Of a stretch of DNA of 64,000 nt, positions 52,946 to 61,933 are shown piece by piece. The position numbers were made by a program, and so were the translations under genes. This DNA is from Oceanirhabdus seepicola (GTDB taxonomy: Bacteria; Bacillota; Clostridia; Clostridiales; Clostridiaceae): positions 124,001 through 188,000 of the forward strand of contig NZ_JAGSOJ010000004.1 in NCBI RefSeq assembly GCF_023684385.1, given 5' to 3'. How positions within the stretch are numbered: the stretch's first letter is position 1; each line of letters begins with the position of its first letter. The notes under the pieces are model-generated. The model was not told where the DNA came from. It saw only the letters and a program-made list of their open reading frames with translations, and searched no databases.

Positions 52946-53992
52946 TTATAAACATAATTCATCCCCTAAAAACTTAATAGTTTCTAATATTTTTCCCTTG
53001 TTTAGCTTATAGAAAACTTTATTATCTTGTTTAGTTATTTCAACCAAATTTAAAGAAAGCAGATTGTTCATGTGATACGAAACACTAGCATTTGAAATAT
53101 TAAATTTGTTAGCTATCTCTTGTCCATATCTCTTATTGTCTAATATATATTTCATAATACCAAACCTCGTTTTATCAGAGAGGTTTTTAAAAACTTTTAG
53201 ATGTTTTTCTGTGTAATCATTTTGATTAATTATTTCTTGTTGATAAAGTCCTACTACTAGGTAGCAATGTTCCATCTTGTTAGTCAATGTAAAGTAAATT
53301 GAATAACTATCGAAGTAAGAGTTAGTTATATATATTTTTTTATAGTCATTTAAACTAATAAAATTATTTGTATACGCTTTAATAAACTCAATCCCATTAG
53401 AATTAATATTTTTCATTATATTATTATTAACTTCATTAATTATCTTACTTTTCTTATGAAATATCTTGTTAAATATAGATATATAATCTTTAATTAAACT
53501 TATAAATTCATATTTATATTTTTCAATATTATCTATAAAGCAGTATAAATCCCATTTTAAATCCTTACTAATATCAAGTCCTTTGGTAAAGTCTAAAACC
53601 CCTTCTTTATTCTTTGCAATCTTTTCTATATGCTCATTATCATTTTTCAATTTATTATCTATTAATGTTTTTACTAACATTAATCTTAATGAATAATCAC
53701 TCATATTTTCAATATAACTAACATATTCATCAACTGATTTGCTTTCCCATATTTTCTCAATATCAATAAAAGACTTGAAAATCTTTGATTCATTATTAAA
53801 AAAGAAATCCATTTGTTCTTTTTTTGTACTGTGTATTTCTTTTATATAGCAATATTCTTCTTTAAGCTCTTGTTTTAGGGTTATACCCAACTTTTCTAAT
53901 TCACTCTCATGTATGTTTACGTTCCAACTATAGTAAAGACTTGTAAATAAACTATAAATTTCCCCTGCTCTTGGGTTAAAAATTATTTCCAT
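52946..53992 (-). CDS. ArsR-type HTH regulator with long N-terminal domain
   Basis: GGAGGGTG lies about 7 bases before the ATG at 53992 (348 aa). A helical N-terminal region of about 250 residues, beginning MEIIFNPRAGEIYSLFTSLYYSWN, has no motif I recognise. The C-terminal winged helix is FKNLSDKTRFGIMKYILDNKRYGQEIANKFNISNASVSYHMNNLLSLNLVE, a typical ArsR fold without the metal-binding CxC. Such long ArsR proteins in Firmicutes often sit beside a gene they control, here the hydrolase. Confidence 0.85.
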   Translation of the reverse strand: MEIIFNPRAGEIYSLFTSLYYSWNVNIHESELEKLGITLKQELKEEYCYIKEIHSTKKEQMDFFFNNESKIFKSFIDIEKIWESKSVDEYVSYIENMSDYSLRLMLVKTLIDNKLKNDNEHIEKIAKNKEGVLDFTKGLDISKDLKWDLYCFIDNIEKYKYEFISLIKDYISIFNKIFHKKSKIINEVNNNIMKNINSNGIEFIKAYTNNFISLNDYKKIYITNSYFDSYSIYFTLTNKMEHCYLVVGLYQQEIINQNDYTEKHLKVFKNLSDKTRFGIMKYILDNKRYGQEIANKFNISNASVSYHMNNLLSLNLVEITKQDNKVFYKLNKGKILETIKFLGDELCL

Positions 53993-54263
53993 CTTTTTCA
54001 CCCTCCATATGGTAATCAAAAATCCACCAAACTATTTTTTATATCCTCATATTATTTAGCAAATCTTCTTTAAATATTTTATCATTTTTATTTAGATGAA
54101 CTTTAAATATCATTTCAAAATTTCATCTAACACTATTGTAGCTTCCTTATATCTAATTGTCAAATACTAGATTAAATTCTAAAATTGCTATATTTTCAAT
54201 TGATATAAACAAAATTATTTGTGATAATTTCTTTGGAAAACTCTAAAAATTTTATAAAGAAAA
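53993..54263. other. AT-rich intergenic region
   Basis: This region separates the ArsR-type gene from the terminator of the CBS gene. I see no coding frame with a ribosome binding site. It must hold the ArsR-gene promoter, which is not clear. Confidence 0.4.
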
Positions 54264-54288
54264 AAACAGGATTTTTAAAATCCTGTTT
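54264..54288 (-). terminator. Intrinsic terminator of the radical SAM/CBS operon
   Basis: AAACAGGATTTT pairs with AAAATCCTGTTT (12 bp, 1-base centre) and is followed on the minus strand by TTTTCTTTATAAAA, 76 bases past the stop. Confidence 0.8.
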
Positions 54289-54364
54289 AGAAAGCAATTG
54301 TTTGATATGAAGTAGGTTTGACCTTTTATTTATTTTCATATACCTAAGGTTTCAGTTTATATAA

Positions 54365-55081
54365 TCAATCTATTTTATTAAACACATCCCATTCTGTTAA
54401 TACTCCCAGAAGTTTACCTTTTCTAGTCCCATCTGAAGTTATGAATAATGCTACTAGCTTATGATTATTTTTATTTGTTTTTTTAAAATATTTTTCTGCA
54501 TCATATACATTCAACGTTTTATCTACAAAATCGAATTGTTCTTTTCTATGGCAATCTAAGTTCGTAAATTCTTTTAACTCATTCATAACAGTATTATTTG
54601 ATATTAAACATTTTTTTGTGCTGGCTAAATAATAAATCAGTACATTTCCATTGAATAATCCAACAACATTTTCCTTTTCTATAATAGGAACTCTAGATAT
54701 AAGTAAGCTTTCCATAGCTTGCATAACATCTATTACTAGACTATTCTGGGATGCTACTAACACTTTTGATCTATGAGTGCATATATCATATACAGTTAAA
54801 GGATTTTTAAACCTTTTTAGAATACTTTTATATCTCTCAACAACCTCCTGTAATGGAATTGCTATTGGTTCTTCTATTCCAGAAACAGTATCATGTACTA
54901 TACAATTTCTTAATCTAGCATATTGTTTTAAAACATCTAAATTCCTAGCTATTATATCACTTTTCTTAGCAACTATATCTAAAGCTTTCATATGAGATAT
55001 ATACTTATCTAATTTTAGTACCTTTTTTATTTCTTTATCTAAATCATTATATATTTGAACGAACTCATCTACTCTGTTCAT
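54365..55081 (-). CDS. CBS-domain-pair protein with HEPN-like N-terminal motif
   Basis: The 238-aa protein has a helical N-terminal domain (1-95) containing RLRNCIVHD, an R-x4-H motif (Arg58, His63) of the kind found in HEPN domains. Two CBS domains follow (about 100-165 and 175-238; VIDVMQAMESLLISRVPII, LLGVLTEWDVFNKID), which usually bind adenosyl ligands. Its ATG overlaps the stop of the radical SAM gene by 4 bases (ATGA). The HEPN assignment rests on this motif and helical character only. Confidence 0.8.
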   Translation of the reverse strand: MNRVDEFVQIYNDLDKEIKKVLKLDKYISHMKALDIVAKKSDIIARNLDVLKQYARLRNCIVHDTVSGIEEPIAIPLQEVVERYKSILKRFKNPLTVYDICTHRSKVLVASQNSLVIDVMQAMESLLISRVPIIEKENVVGLFNGNVLIYYLASTKKCLISNNTVMNELKEFTNLDCHRKEQFDFVDKTLNVYDAEKYFKKTNKNNHKLVALFITSDGTRKGKLLGVLTEWDVFNKID

Positions 55082-55998
55082 TTAAACCTCTCCTCATCTT
55101 TATCAAAGAATGATAACTGAACATTTTCTGATTGATTTAGTTTCTCTTTTATTGGTTTTGTATAACTACTTGAAAGATTATATTTATCTCTTAATTCATT
55201 TACCATTAAATATAATTTATCTTTATACGCCTTACCTGCTCCACCTGTTTTATATAAAACTTTCAATGGCTCATATAAATGTAGAAATTCCTTTTCAATA
55301 AAATTTAAGAATGCTATTTTAGTATGTCCTCTTAAATATAGTGTTCCTGGCAATACATAATCCACATCACTTTCACTTGCAAACTTAAAGAGCTTATCAA
55401 AGTTCTCATAATTATCTGTAATATATGGAATTATCGGCATCACATGTAGCCCTGTACTGGCATTAGTATTTCTAAATTCATTTAATACTTGGAATCTCTC
55501 TAAGCTTGTTGCACCAAATGGTTCTATTCTTTTCCTAATATTTTCATCCATAGTAATTATTGTTTCTGCAACATTAACATAAGTGATTCTTGACAACTCA
55601 TCTATCAAATCATAGTCCCTCAATATAAGCTTGGATTTAGTAGAAATAATAGCAGGTGTTTTATACTTAATAAGAAGCTTTAGTACTTCCGGCATAATCT
55701 TATATTTAGCCTCTGCTGGTTGATAACTATCTGTTACTCCACCAATATTTATAATTTCTTTTTTCCAAGTATTCTTCCTAAGTTCCTTTTCAAGCTCATC
55801 TACTATATTAGTTTTTATATGAATATCTCTAAAAAAATCTATTGAACCTAAGTACTTATGAGAATATATAGCATAACAGTACTTACATCCATGCTGACAT
55901 CCTCTATAAATATTCAAATCCCACCCATAAGGTATCTTTCTTTTTAATTTAGTTAAGGCCCCTTTGCACATTTCCTCTTTATATGTTATCTTATCCAT
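55078..55998 (-). CDS. Radical SAM protein, spore photoproduct lyase-like family
   Basis: GAGAGG lies 8 bases before the ATG (306 aa). The cluster motif is YRGCQHGCKYCYA (Cx3Cx2C), preceded by the family sequence PYGWDLNIY. The barrel continues with IINIGGVTDSYQPAEAKYKIM, ISTKSKLILRDYDLI and TLYLRGHTKIAFLNFIE. The overall pattern is of the SPL-like/Rv2578c-type group, whose members other than true SPL lack an assigned reaction. It is translationally coupled to the CBS-domain gene. Confidence 0.88.
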   Translation of the reverse strand: MDKITYKEEMCKGALTKLKRKIPYGWDLNIYRGCQHGCKYCYAIYSHKYLGSIDFFRDIHIKTNIVDELEKELRKNTWKKEIINIGGVTDSYQPAEAKYKIMPEVLKLLIKYKTPAIISTKSKLILRDYDLIDELSRITYVNVAETIITMDENIRKRIEPFGATSLERFQVLNEFRNTNASTGLHVMPIIPYITDNYENFDKLFKFASESDVDYVLPGTLYLRGHTKIAFLNFIEKEFLHLYEPLKVLYKTGGAGKAYKDKLYLMVNELRDKYNLSSSYTKPIKEKLNQSENVQLSFFDKDEERFK

Positions 55999-56042
55999 TT
56001 CAATATTCCTCTCATCAAACTAATATCAAAGTTAACTTATAA

Positions 56043-56534
56043 TTATAGTTTAAGTTCATAGTATAATGAGGTTATATCATTTTCCTCAAATTCTTCCATG
56101 CACTTAAATCCTACTTTTTCTAAAGTCCTTCTAGAAGCTATATTGAACTTATACGTAAATGCACAGATTTTATTAATTGAATATTTATGAGCAATTATTT
56201 GATTGAATTCATTTAATATTTTCGCACCTATTCCTTTATTCCAATAATCCTTATCAAAAATCACTATACTTAGAAAGCAACTTTTTTCAACCCTTTCATC
56301 CATACAATAACACCATACATCCCCTATATAACAATCGTTAACATATATTGTTTTTCCGTAACTCGTAGCATCAGGTAGTAAGGATTTTTCATACATTTCT
56401 ATAGCTTCCTCTAAAGTATTATCTTGAAAAGGAAATAACTTTTGTAACTCAGGATCTTTTGACACCTCCCAAAATCTTTTGATATGTTCCAATTTTCTAT
56501 TTCTTAAATTTATATTAAGTGAATTTTCAGTCAT
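56043..56534 (-). CDS. GNAT acetyltransferase
   Basis: GGAG lies 8 bases before the ATG (163 aa). The fold is shown by YVNDCYIGDVWCYCMD, acetyl-CoA loop IVIFDKDYWNKGIGAKILNEF and the end FNIASRRTLEKVGFKCMEEFEENDITSLYY. The substrate is unknown. It lies 44 bases upstream of the radical SAM gene on the same strand and may be the first gene of that transcript. Confidence 0.86.
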   Translation of the reverse strand: MTENSLNINLRNRKLEHIKRFWEVSKDPELQKLFPFQDNTLEEAIEMYEKSLLPDATSYGKTIYVNDCYIGDVWCYCMDERVEKSCFLSIVIFDKDYWNKGIGAKILNEFNQIIAHKYSINKICAFTYKFNIASRRTLEKVGFKCMEEFEENDITSLYYELKL

Positions 56535-56660
56535 TTAATCTTCTCCTTTTTTCCCTAGAATAAATTTAGCGATACATTAGTCCACAGCGCCTAATTAAAT
56601 TGCGTTTTTTTAAATGTTATGATTTCAAATAACAATCACTAATATTTCGTTAGTACTTTT

Positions 56661-57475
56661 CTATTTTTTAAAGTACGTAAATTGATCAATCAAATCATAA
56701 TAAACTATTTTTTCAATGTTAACTTCATCTTTATCTATTCCATAATGTTTTAAAAAAATAGTTGAGTACATTTCACCAAAATTCCTAGTAATGCTTTTCA
56801 CAAAAGGAGACAGATCTCTATAGATATCTCCAATACCGCCCTGTGACCAGTCAACAAAACCATAGTTATTCTGATCTACTATTAAGATATTAGGTAGACA
56901 GTAATCACCGTGTGTAAAAACATCCGCATTAAATATACTTCTTTTATCTAAAAGATACTTTAGAACAACCTCAGGTGTTTTATCATCGTTTGCTTTTTTA
57001 AAGGCTTCAACATCTATCATATTATTCTTTACATCTTCACAAATTCTTTTCAATTCATTATCTAAGCAATTCCTATAACCTAATGGATAGAGCAAACATC
57101 TATTTTATGTATTTTCCGAAGAGCCTCAGCACTTACTTTTATGATTTCTTCTTTACTTAATTGATCAGTAATTTGATGAGCACTAATACCTTGGACATTG
57201 GAAAGAAGCATATAGGATTTATCCATTTCTTTTTTAAAGAATATTACCTTTGGTACATTCAATTTATGGGAAGACAACCAGTTGAGCACTTCAAATTCAT
57301 TGAACATTTCGTTTTGCGTAATTTTTGTATCACTTATTTTTAAGTAAAAAAATTCATTTTTAGGGTTTGATAATTTGATAATCTTATCTCCGATTCTTCC
57401 TTCTATGACTTCTACTATTTTAAAGTGATAAATAATTTCTTGTAATTCTAACGGAATACTATCAAAATCATTCAT
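56661..57475 (-). pseudogene. Aminoglycoside phosphotransferase (APH) family, frameshifted
   Basis: Two overlapping frames make one APH-type kinase. The first (start ATG at 57475 with GAGGGGAG upstream) codes the N-lobe and hinge, including MLLSNVQGISAH, up to RKIHKIDVCSIH and a stop. The second, from about 57095 to 56661, continues LYPLGYRNCLDNELKRI with the catalytic THGDYCLPNI and metal-binding GFVDWSQGGIGDIYRD. A one-base deletion near 57085-57095 separates them. If repaired it would be an APH(3')-like kinase of about 270 aa. It is either a broken resistance gene or a sequence error. Confidence 0.85.
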
Positions 57476-57558
57476 TATAAACATTCTCCCCTCTATAGAC
57501 AAATACCAAGATTTATCTAAAATAAATTTTAATTATATATAGTACGATTCACAGCACT

Positions 57559-58089
57559 TTATCCTAAATACTCTCTCTGCAACATCCCCATATTAACAAT
57601 ATCATGCCATTTCCCATCTCTAAATATTGCTTCTCTTAATCTTCCTTCATATAAAAATCCAATTTTCTCGTATAACTTTATCGCTCTCTCATTGAATGAA
57701 AATACTCTTAAATATACTCTGTTAAGGTTAAGTTCCAAGAATGCTAGTTGAAGCATTAATACCATTGCCTCCTTACCATACCCTTTTCCCCAGTATTCCT
57801 TCTCCCCAATATCGATTATGAATTCAGCATTTCTATTATAAAAATCAATATTAAGTAGTGTTGTAATGCCTATGGACTTCTGTTTCTTCACATCTTCAAT
57901 AATATAAGTTTTTGAGCTACTAGAATTATTTACTTTATTATAGAATTTCTCAGTATCCTCCATAGAATATCTATCTAAATTAGGATATGTATTTCTTACA
58001 ACCCCTTCGTCATTGCTCCATCTATTGTAAACTTCAATATCTTCTCTCTTCATCTTTCTTAATTTAATTCTATCTGTTTCAAATAACAT
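57559..58089 (-). CDS. GNAT acetyltransferase, SpeG/RimJ-like
   Basis: GGAG lies 9 bases before the ATG (176 aa). The pattern includes ETDRIKLRKMKREDIEVYNRW, IDIGEKEYWGKGYGKEAMVLMLQLAF and FNERAIKLYEKIGFLYEGRLREAIFRDGKW. It is similar to the cassette GNAT at 47181. The substrate may be a protein N-terminus, antibiotic or polyamine. Confidence 0.88.
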   Translation of the reverse strand: MLFETDRIKLRKMKREDIEVYNRWSNDEGVVRNTYPNLDRYSMEDTEKFYNKVNNSSSSKTYIIEDVKKQKSIGITTLLNIDFYNRNAEFIIDIGEKEYWGKGYGKEAMVLMLQLAFLELNLNRVYLRVFSFNERAIKLYEKIGFLYEGRLREAIFRDGKWHDIVNMGMLQREYLG

Positions 58090-58137
58090 GCTTGTCCACT
58101 CCTCATTTTCTCCACCCTAAGTATTTTATTAATAAGA

Positions 58138-58710
58138 CTATTGAACATTATTTTCTAGATTAATATCAACGCCTAGTACCCCAATAAAATTCTCTTCGCT
58201 CTTAACACTCAATGACAGTGTCAATACTTCCCCTCCTGTTGCTGAATTTGTAAATGAACTAGTAAATTCACTTTTTTCTTTTGCTTGTGTGTACCATGAT
58301 CTATTTGTAGGATTAAATCCTTCTGGTAATTTCTGTTCTGGATAAAGATAGAACATCCCTTTTTCAGTAGCAAAATAAATATTTTCAATATCCTCATTAC
58401 TATTATCAAATTCTTGTTTAAGTAACTCTTTAATCTCTATTTCATCCGTAGTTTCTGAAAGTAAAGCTACTAGATCTTCAACTTCATTTTTAACCTTAAC
58501 TGCTAATTCATTTTTCTCTTCTTCTGAAAGCTTTTCTTGCTCAATAATCTCATCAGCTTTTTTAATGTTCTCATCTACTTTCTTAATAACTTCTTCTACA
58601 CTTTCATTTTTACTTTCGTCCTTTATAATTCCAGCTTTAAGTTTAAAGTTACAGCTCGTTAGTACTAAACTGATAAATATAGCTACAACTATTTGTTTCT
58701 TAAATTTCAT
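58138..58710 (-). CDS. Lipoprotein with a stand-alone Cache-type sensor domain
   Basis: GGAGG lies 7 bases before the ATG at 58710 (190 aa). The lipobox is LVLTSCN with Cys20. A long Glu/Lys coiled coil (about 30-90) leads to a Cache half-domain with YFATEKGMFYLYPEQKLP, NPTNRSWYTQAKE and VLGVDINLE. In chemoreceptors this module is followed by membrane and signalling parts; here the chain ends directly after it. It may be an independent ligand-binding lipoprotein or the truncated front of a receptor. Confidence 0.8.
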   Translation of the reverse strand: MKFKKQIVVAIFISLVLTSCNFKLKAGIIKDESKNESVEEVIKKVDENIKKADEIIEQEKLSEEEKNELAVKVKNEVEDLVALLSETTDEIEIKELLKQEFDNSNEDIENIYFATEKGMFYLYPEQKLPEGFNPTNRSWYTQAKEKSEFTSSFTNSATGGEVLTLSLSVKSEENFIGVLGVDINLENNVQ

Positions 58711-59021
58711 CCACATTCCTCCATCTTATCTGTTCTCTTCATAAATATATAGTACTTTTAATTATACCAATTATATACATTTTACTACAATAAAATCATA
58801 TCACCTACTGTATTTATTTACAATAATTCCATATAAGTAACAACACTTTCTATATAAAGTAACCTTTTTTAATTGATGCTATATTAAATGAAAAGAACCT
58901 AAACTTGCCCAAATATACACACATCGTTCAAAGTTATGTTATAATTTAGTAAATAAGTTATACTCTGGGCATGTCAAGCTATAATTATAAATTAAAAGTA
59001 TTTTAGAAAGTGTGGGATTCT
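58711..59021. other. Divergent intergenic region
   Basis: The region separates a leftward lipoprotein gene from a rightward DUF3267 gene, so it carries both promoters. It is AT-rich; I see no reading frame or hairpin of note. Confidence 0.4.
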
Positions 59022-59588
59022 ATGAAAAAGAAGGAATTAGATAATAGTTTTAAAGTAGTTGATAAAACTTTTTCAATGGCTAAAGCAAATGTTATCAGTA
59101 TTTTTATTATACTACCAATTTATATAACTTTATCCATAGTTTACAATGAAGTATGCGGATATGAGAAAACATCACCTTTCAATTTCATTATGATTGGAAT
59201 ACTAGTGGTGGCTGGATTAGTCCTTCATGAATTTTTACATGGATTTGTATGGCAATTATTTTGTGAGCGTAAATGGAAAAGTATTAATTTTGGTTTTAAT
59301 ATTAAAACTTTTTCTCCTTATGCACATTGTAAAGAGGTACTTCCTATTAATCAATATCGTCTAGGAACAATTGCTCCAGCAATTTTTACAGGAGTTATTC
59401 CTTTTATTTTTGCTTTAATTTTTAAAAATAATGTTTTAGCAACTGCTTCTATACTGCTTATTTGTGTTGCTTGTGGTGATTTTATGATTTTATATACTAT
59501 CGCTAAAGAAAAATCTACATCTTTAGTAATAGATCATCCTACTATGTGTGGGTGTCAAGTTTATAGAAAAAAAATTAAAATTTCTTAA
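59022..59588 (+). CDS. DUF3267 family membrane protein, putative metalloprotease
   Basis: The start is taken at the ATG at 59022 (188 aa); only a weak site lies upstream. Four hydrophobic helices are present. The second contains LVLHEFLHGFVW, an HExxH zinc motif (HEFLH) inside the membrane, as in site-2-protease-like families. A C-terminal part with HPTMCGCQVYRKK follows. Such proteins are thought to be intramembrane metalloproteases, but no substrate is known. Confidence 0.85.
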   Translation: MKKKELDNSFKVVDKTFSMAKANVISIFIILPIYITLSIVYNEVCGYEKTSPFNFIMIGILVVAGLVLHEFLHGFVWQLFCERKWKSINFGFNIKTFSPYAHCKEVLPINQYRLGTIAPAIFTGVIPFIFALIFKNNVLATASILLICVACGDFMILYTIAKEKSTSLVIDHPTMCGCQVYRKKIKIS

Positions 59589-59630
59589 TTTGCTGACTCT
59601 TAAAATTCAATTGAATCACCGAAAAATAAT

Positions 59631-59664
59631 TCCAGAATAAAGAATATTTTTTCCTTATTCTGGA
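59631..59664. terminator. Bidirectional terminator between converging genes
   Basis: TCCAGAATAA pairs with TTATTCTGGA (10 bp). T- and A-rich tracts lie on both sides. It lies between stops at 59588 and 59674. Confidence 0.75.
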
Positions 59665-59673
59665 TTGTTAATT

Positions 59674-59886
59674 TTATAATTTTTTATAAACTATATGACT
59701 ATCTTTATCTTTATAAACAACTACATTCTCATACACACCATTATCAACTTCTTCTCTAAATGCTCTTCCACCAACTGAATGTTCACTAACAGGAAAATCT
59801 TCACTAACAACTGAATTATATTCAAATGGATGTCCTGAAGGAACTTTATCTAATTTAGACATATCTATATGACTATTTCTTAACAT
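59674..59886 (-). CDS. Small hypothetical protein, 70 aa
   Basis: AGGAGG lies 7 bases before the ATG, supporting a real gene. The sequence starts MLRNSHIDMSKLDKVPSGHPFEYN and is polar with many Val/Asp/Lys. It has no membrane segment or Cys. I recognise no family. Confidence 0.65.
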   Translation of the reverse strand: MLRNSHIDMSKLDKVPSGHPFEYNSVVSEDFPVSEHSVGGRAFREEVDNGVYENVVVYKDKDSHIVYKKL

Positions 59887-60020
59887 AATTACGCCTCCTT
59901 AAGTGTTTAATAAATTACAATATTATTATAAACACATTGAAAAGTAATTATTTATCTCTCTATAATTTTATATTCCATGTTCCTAATCAGTCATACATAT
60001 TATGAAATTTGTCTTTATTT

Positions 60021-60377
60021 TTATCTATATAAATCTAATAAATATTCATCTATGTGTTCTTTATAATCACCAAAACTATTAATTGAACCATTACTTATTT
60101 TTTTGAACCCTATACTTTCATGAAGATTTATTGATGGTACATTTCTACTTGAAATATGAACAAATATATTTTCATCAGTTGCATCATGCAGCAGCGAAAT
60201 CCCATGTTCAACAATGGATTTTCCCACGCCACTTCTTCTTTTAGATGGAATTACTTCGAGTCCTTCTATTAACCATTTATTATTACAAAAAGGTGTTTTC
60301 CAAAACCTTGTAACCCCTATAATTTCATTTTTTTCTTTAGCAATTATTGTGATTTTTTCTCCAGGAATTTTATCCAA
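60021..60377 (-). pseudogene. GNAT acetyltransferase, N-terminally truncated
   Basis: The visible frame (TTG start at 60377, 118 aa) has the core and C-terminal part of a GNAT: EGLEVIPSKRRSGVGKSIVEHG with the acetyl-CoA loop and SRNVPSINLHESIGFKK. The first strand and two helices are missing. An upstream ATG with GAGGTG is out of frame; one extra T in the TTTTT run would join it, adding only four codons. It is probably a remnant or, less likely, a short active protein. Confidence 0.6.
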
Positions 60378-60459
60378 AAACCATTCATTTCACCTCAAAA
60401 ATAAAAGTTTACTATTTGGCTGTATTATTCTATTTCATTTACCACGCACTATACTAATT

Positions 60460-60972
60460 TTATGAGTAGTATCTGTAATACTTGAATACGTACTTTTTAT
60501 CTGTAATGTGTACCAATAAAGTTTTCTCACTGACAAATTCGTAACCACAGTTTTCTAATACTTTTTGTGAAGGAATATTGTCAACACTAGCTGTCCCAAT
60601 GATATAGGGGATTTTATAATTTGCTAAAGCCCATTCCGTAACAGCCTTGGCTGCTTCTGTTGCATACCCGTTTCCTCTTGCTTCAGGAATCAAATTGTAA
60701 AATATCTCAGGCTCATTCAAATCATCATGTTCCCCTGCTCCTACAACTCCAAGGATATTCCCAGTTACTTTATCAAAGCATCCAAAGCATATAACTCCGT
60801 TTAATATATCCATAGCTTTGTAATTTGAAATTTGCCATCTAAGAAAACCAGCTGAATTATCTTTTTGCATTTGCCATCCTGGAACCTCTGGGATATTGAG
60901 TAATTTTTCAAACTCAATTAAATCAGACTCCTCAAAAGTTCTGATGATTAATCTATCTGTTATTATTTGCAT
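60460..60972 (-). CDS. GNAT acetyltransferase, RimJ/RimL-like
   Basis: GGAGG lies about 8 bases before the ATG at 60972 (170 aa). The motifs are MQIITDRLIIRTF, YNLIPEARGNGYATEAAKAVTEWAL and VDNIPSQKVLENCGYEFV. It lies in a leftward run with the P-loop kinase and ABC-F genes. The substrate is unknown. Confidence 0.87.
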   Translation of the reverse strand: MQIITDRLIIRTFEESDLIEFEKLLNIPEVPGWQMQKDNSAGFLRWQISNYKAMDILNGVICFGCFDKVTGNILGVVGAGEHDDLNEPEIFYNLIPEARGNGYATEAAKAVTEWALANYKIPYIIGTASVDNIPSQKVLENCGYEFVSEKTLLVHITDKKYVFKYYRYYS

Positions 60973-61037
60973 ATCTATTCCTCCTATTATACCAATGACT
61001 TGTACATCAAATATCTTCACATAAATGTAGGCTAAAA

Positions 61038-61892
61038 TTATAGAATATTTAATACAGCTACTACTTCCTCAAATACCTTATCCCAGTCATATTCAGTATT
61101 GTTTATTACAGCTTTATCTATAGGCAAGTTCTCTATGATAACCTCTTCAATTTTTTTTCTATCCTTAAAAAATTGAATTACTCCTTCATAACCTTTTAAA
61201 CCTTCAGATTGTCCATATTCAGAACCTTCAACATATCTTATAACTAAATCTATCCAATCATCCCATTTGCTTTTATCTGTAGATACCCTCTCAGCAGCCA
61301 CTCTCTTAATGGTTTCTTCTGTATTTGGTTGAGTCAAATATATAAGTTTAGGATTTAAAACTTTTACAGTGTCAATTAGTTCTAACATATATTCTTCAAT
61401 ATACTTACTATCCTTGCCATGCCATCCCATCAATTCATTTACATGGTTCTGTAAATATGCACATTCGAATATAGCTACAGAATCATTATTACTCATGCTC
61501 TCTGCAAACTGTTTCCATCTTTGAAAATGAAGTTCTTTGAAGATTTCCAATGTAGCTTTCCCATCATATACTTCCTTTGTTTCAAGGTATTTAATCAGTT
61601 CGCTCCCTTTCATAGGTAACCCTAACTTAGTGTATGCAATTACTACATAATCCCCTTCAAACTTAGTATTTTCCTTTAACTTATCCTCTATTTCTGGATT
61701 ATCTTTAACCACCTCTTTATATTCATCAATAGTTAAGCATGCATTCCACCCCAAATCTGCTGGATGTGCATCTCCTTCACTGTATAACTTAACCTTTATC
61801 CCTTTACTCTCAAGATATTCTTTAATTTTATTTGATATTGTAGATTTTCCCGATCCTGGAATCCCCTCAACTAAAATTAGTCTATTTTTCAT
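61038..61892 (-). CDS. P-loop NTPase, probable small-molecule kinase
   Basis: A GAGGTGAG site precedes the ATG (284 aa). Walker A is VEGIPGSGKSTISNKI, followed by LYSEGDAHPADLGWNACL. A hydrophobic strand with IFECAYLQNHVNELMGWHG and the helix TEETIKRVAAER form the rest. It resembles nucleoside/thymidylate-kinase-like proteins of unknown function that are common next to resistance genes in Firmicutes. It follows the ABC-F gene by 41 bases and may be cotranscribed with it. Confidence 0.82.
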   Translation of the reverse strand: MKNRLILVEGIPGSGKSTISNKIKEYLESKGIKVKLYSEGDAHPADLGWNACLTIDEYKEVVKDNPEIEDKLKENTKFEGDYVVIAYTKLGLPMKGSELIKYLETKEVYDGKATLEIFKELHFQRWKQFAESMSNNDSVAIFECAYLQNHVNELMGWHGKDSKYIEEYMLELIDTVKVLNPKLIYLTQPNTEETIKRVAAERVSTDKSKWDDWIDLVIRYVEGSEYGQSEGLKGYEGVIQFFKDRKKIEEVIIENLPIDKAVINNTEYDWDKVFEEVVAVLNIL

Positions 61893-61933
61893 AAAAACTA
61901 CTCACCTCATGTTTTTTATTTTAAGCAATATTA

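Noticed and set aside
58221..58409. Short reverse frame inside the Cache lipoprotein gene
   Set aside because: It lies wholly inside a better-supported gene on the same strand in another frame and shows no features.
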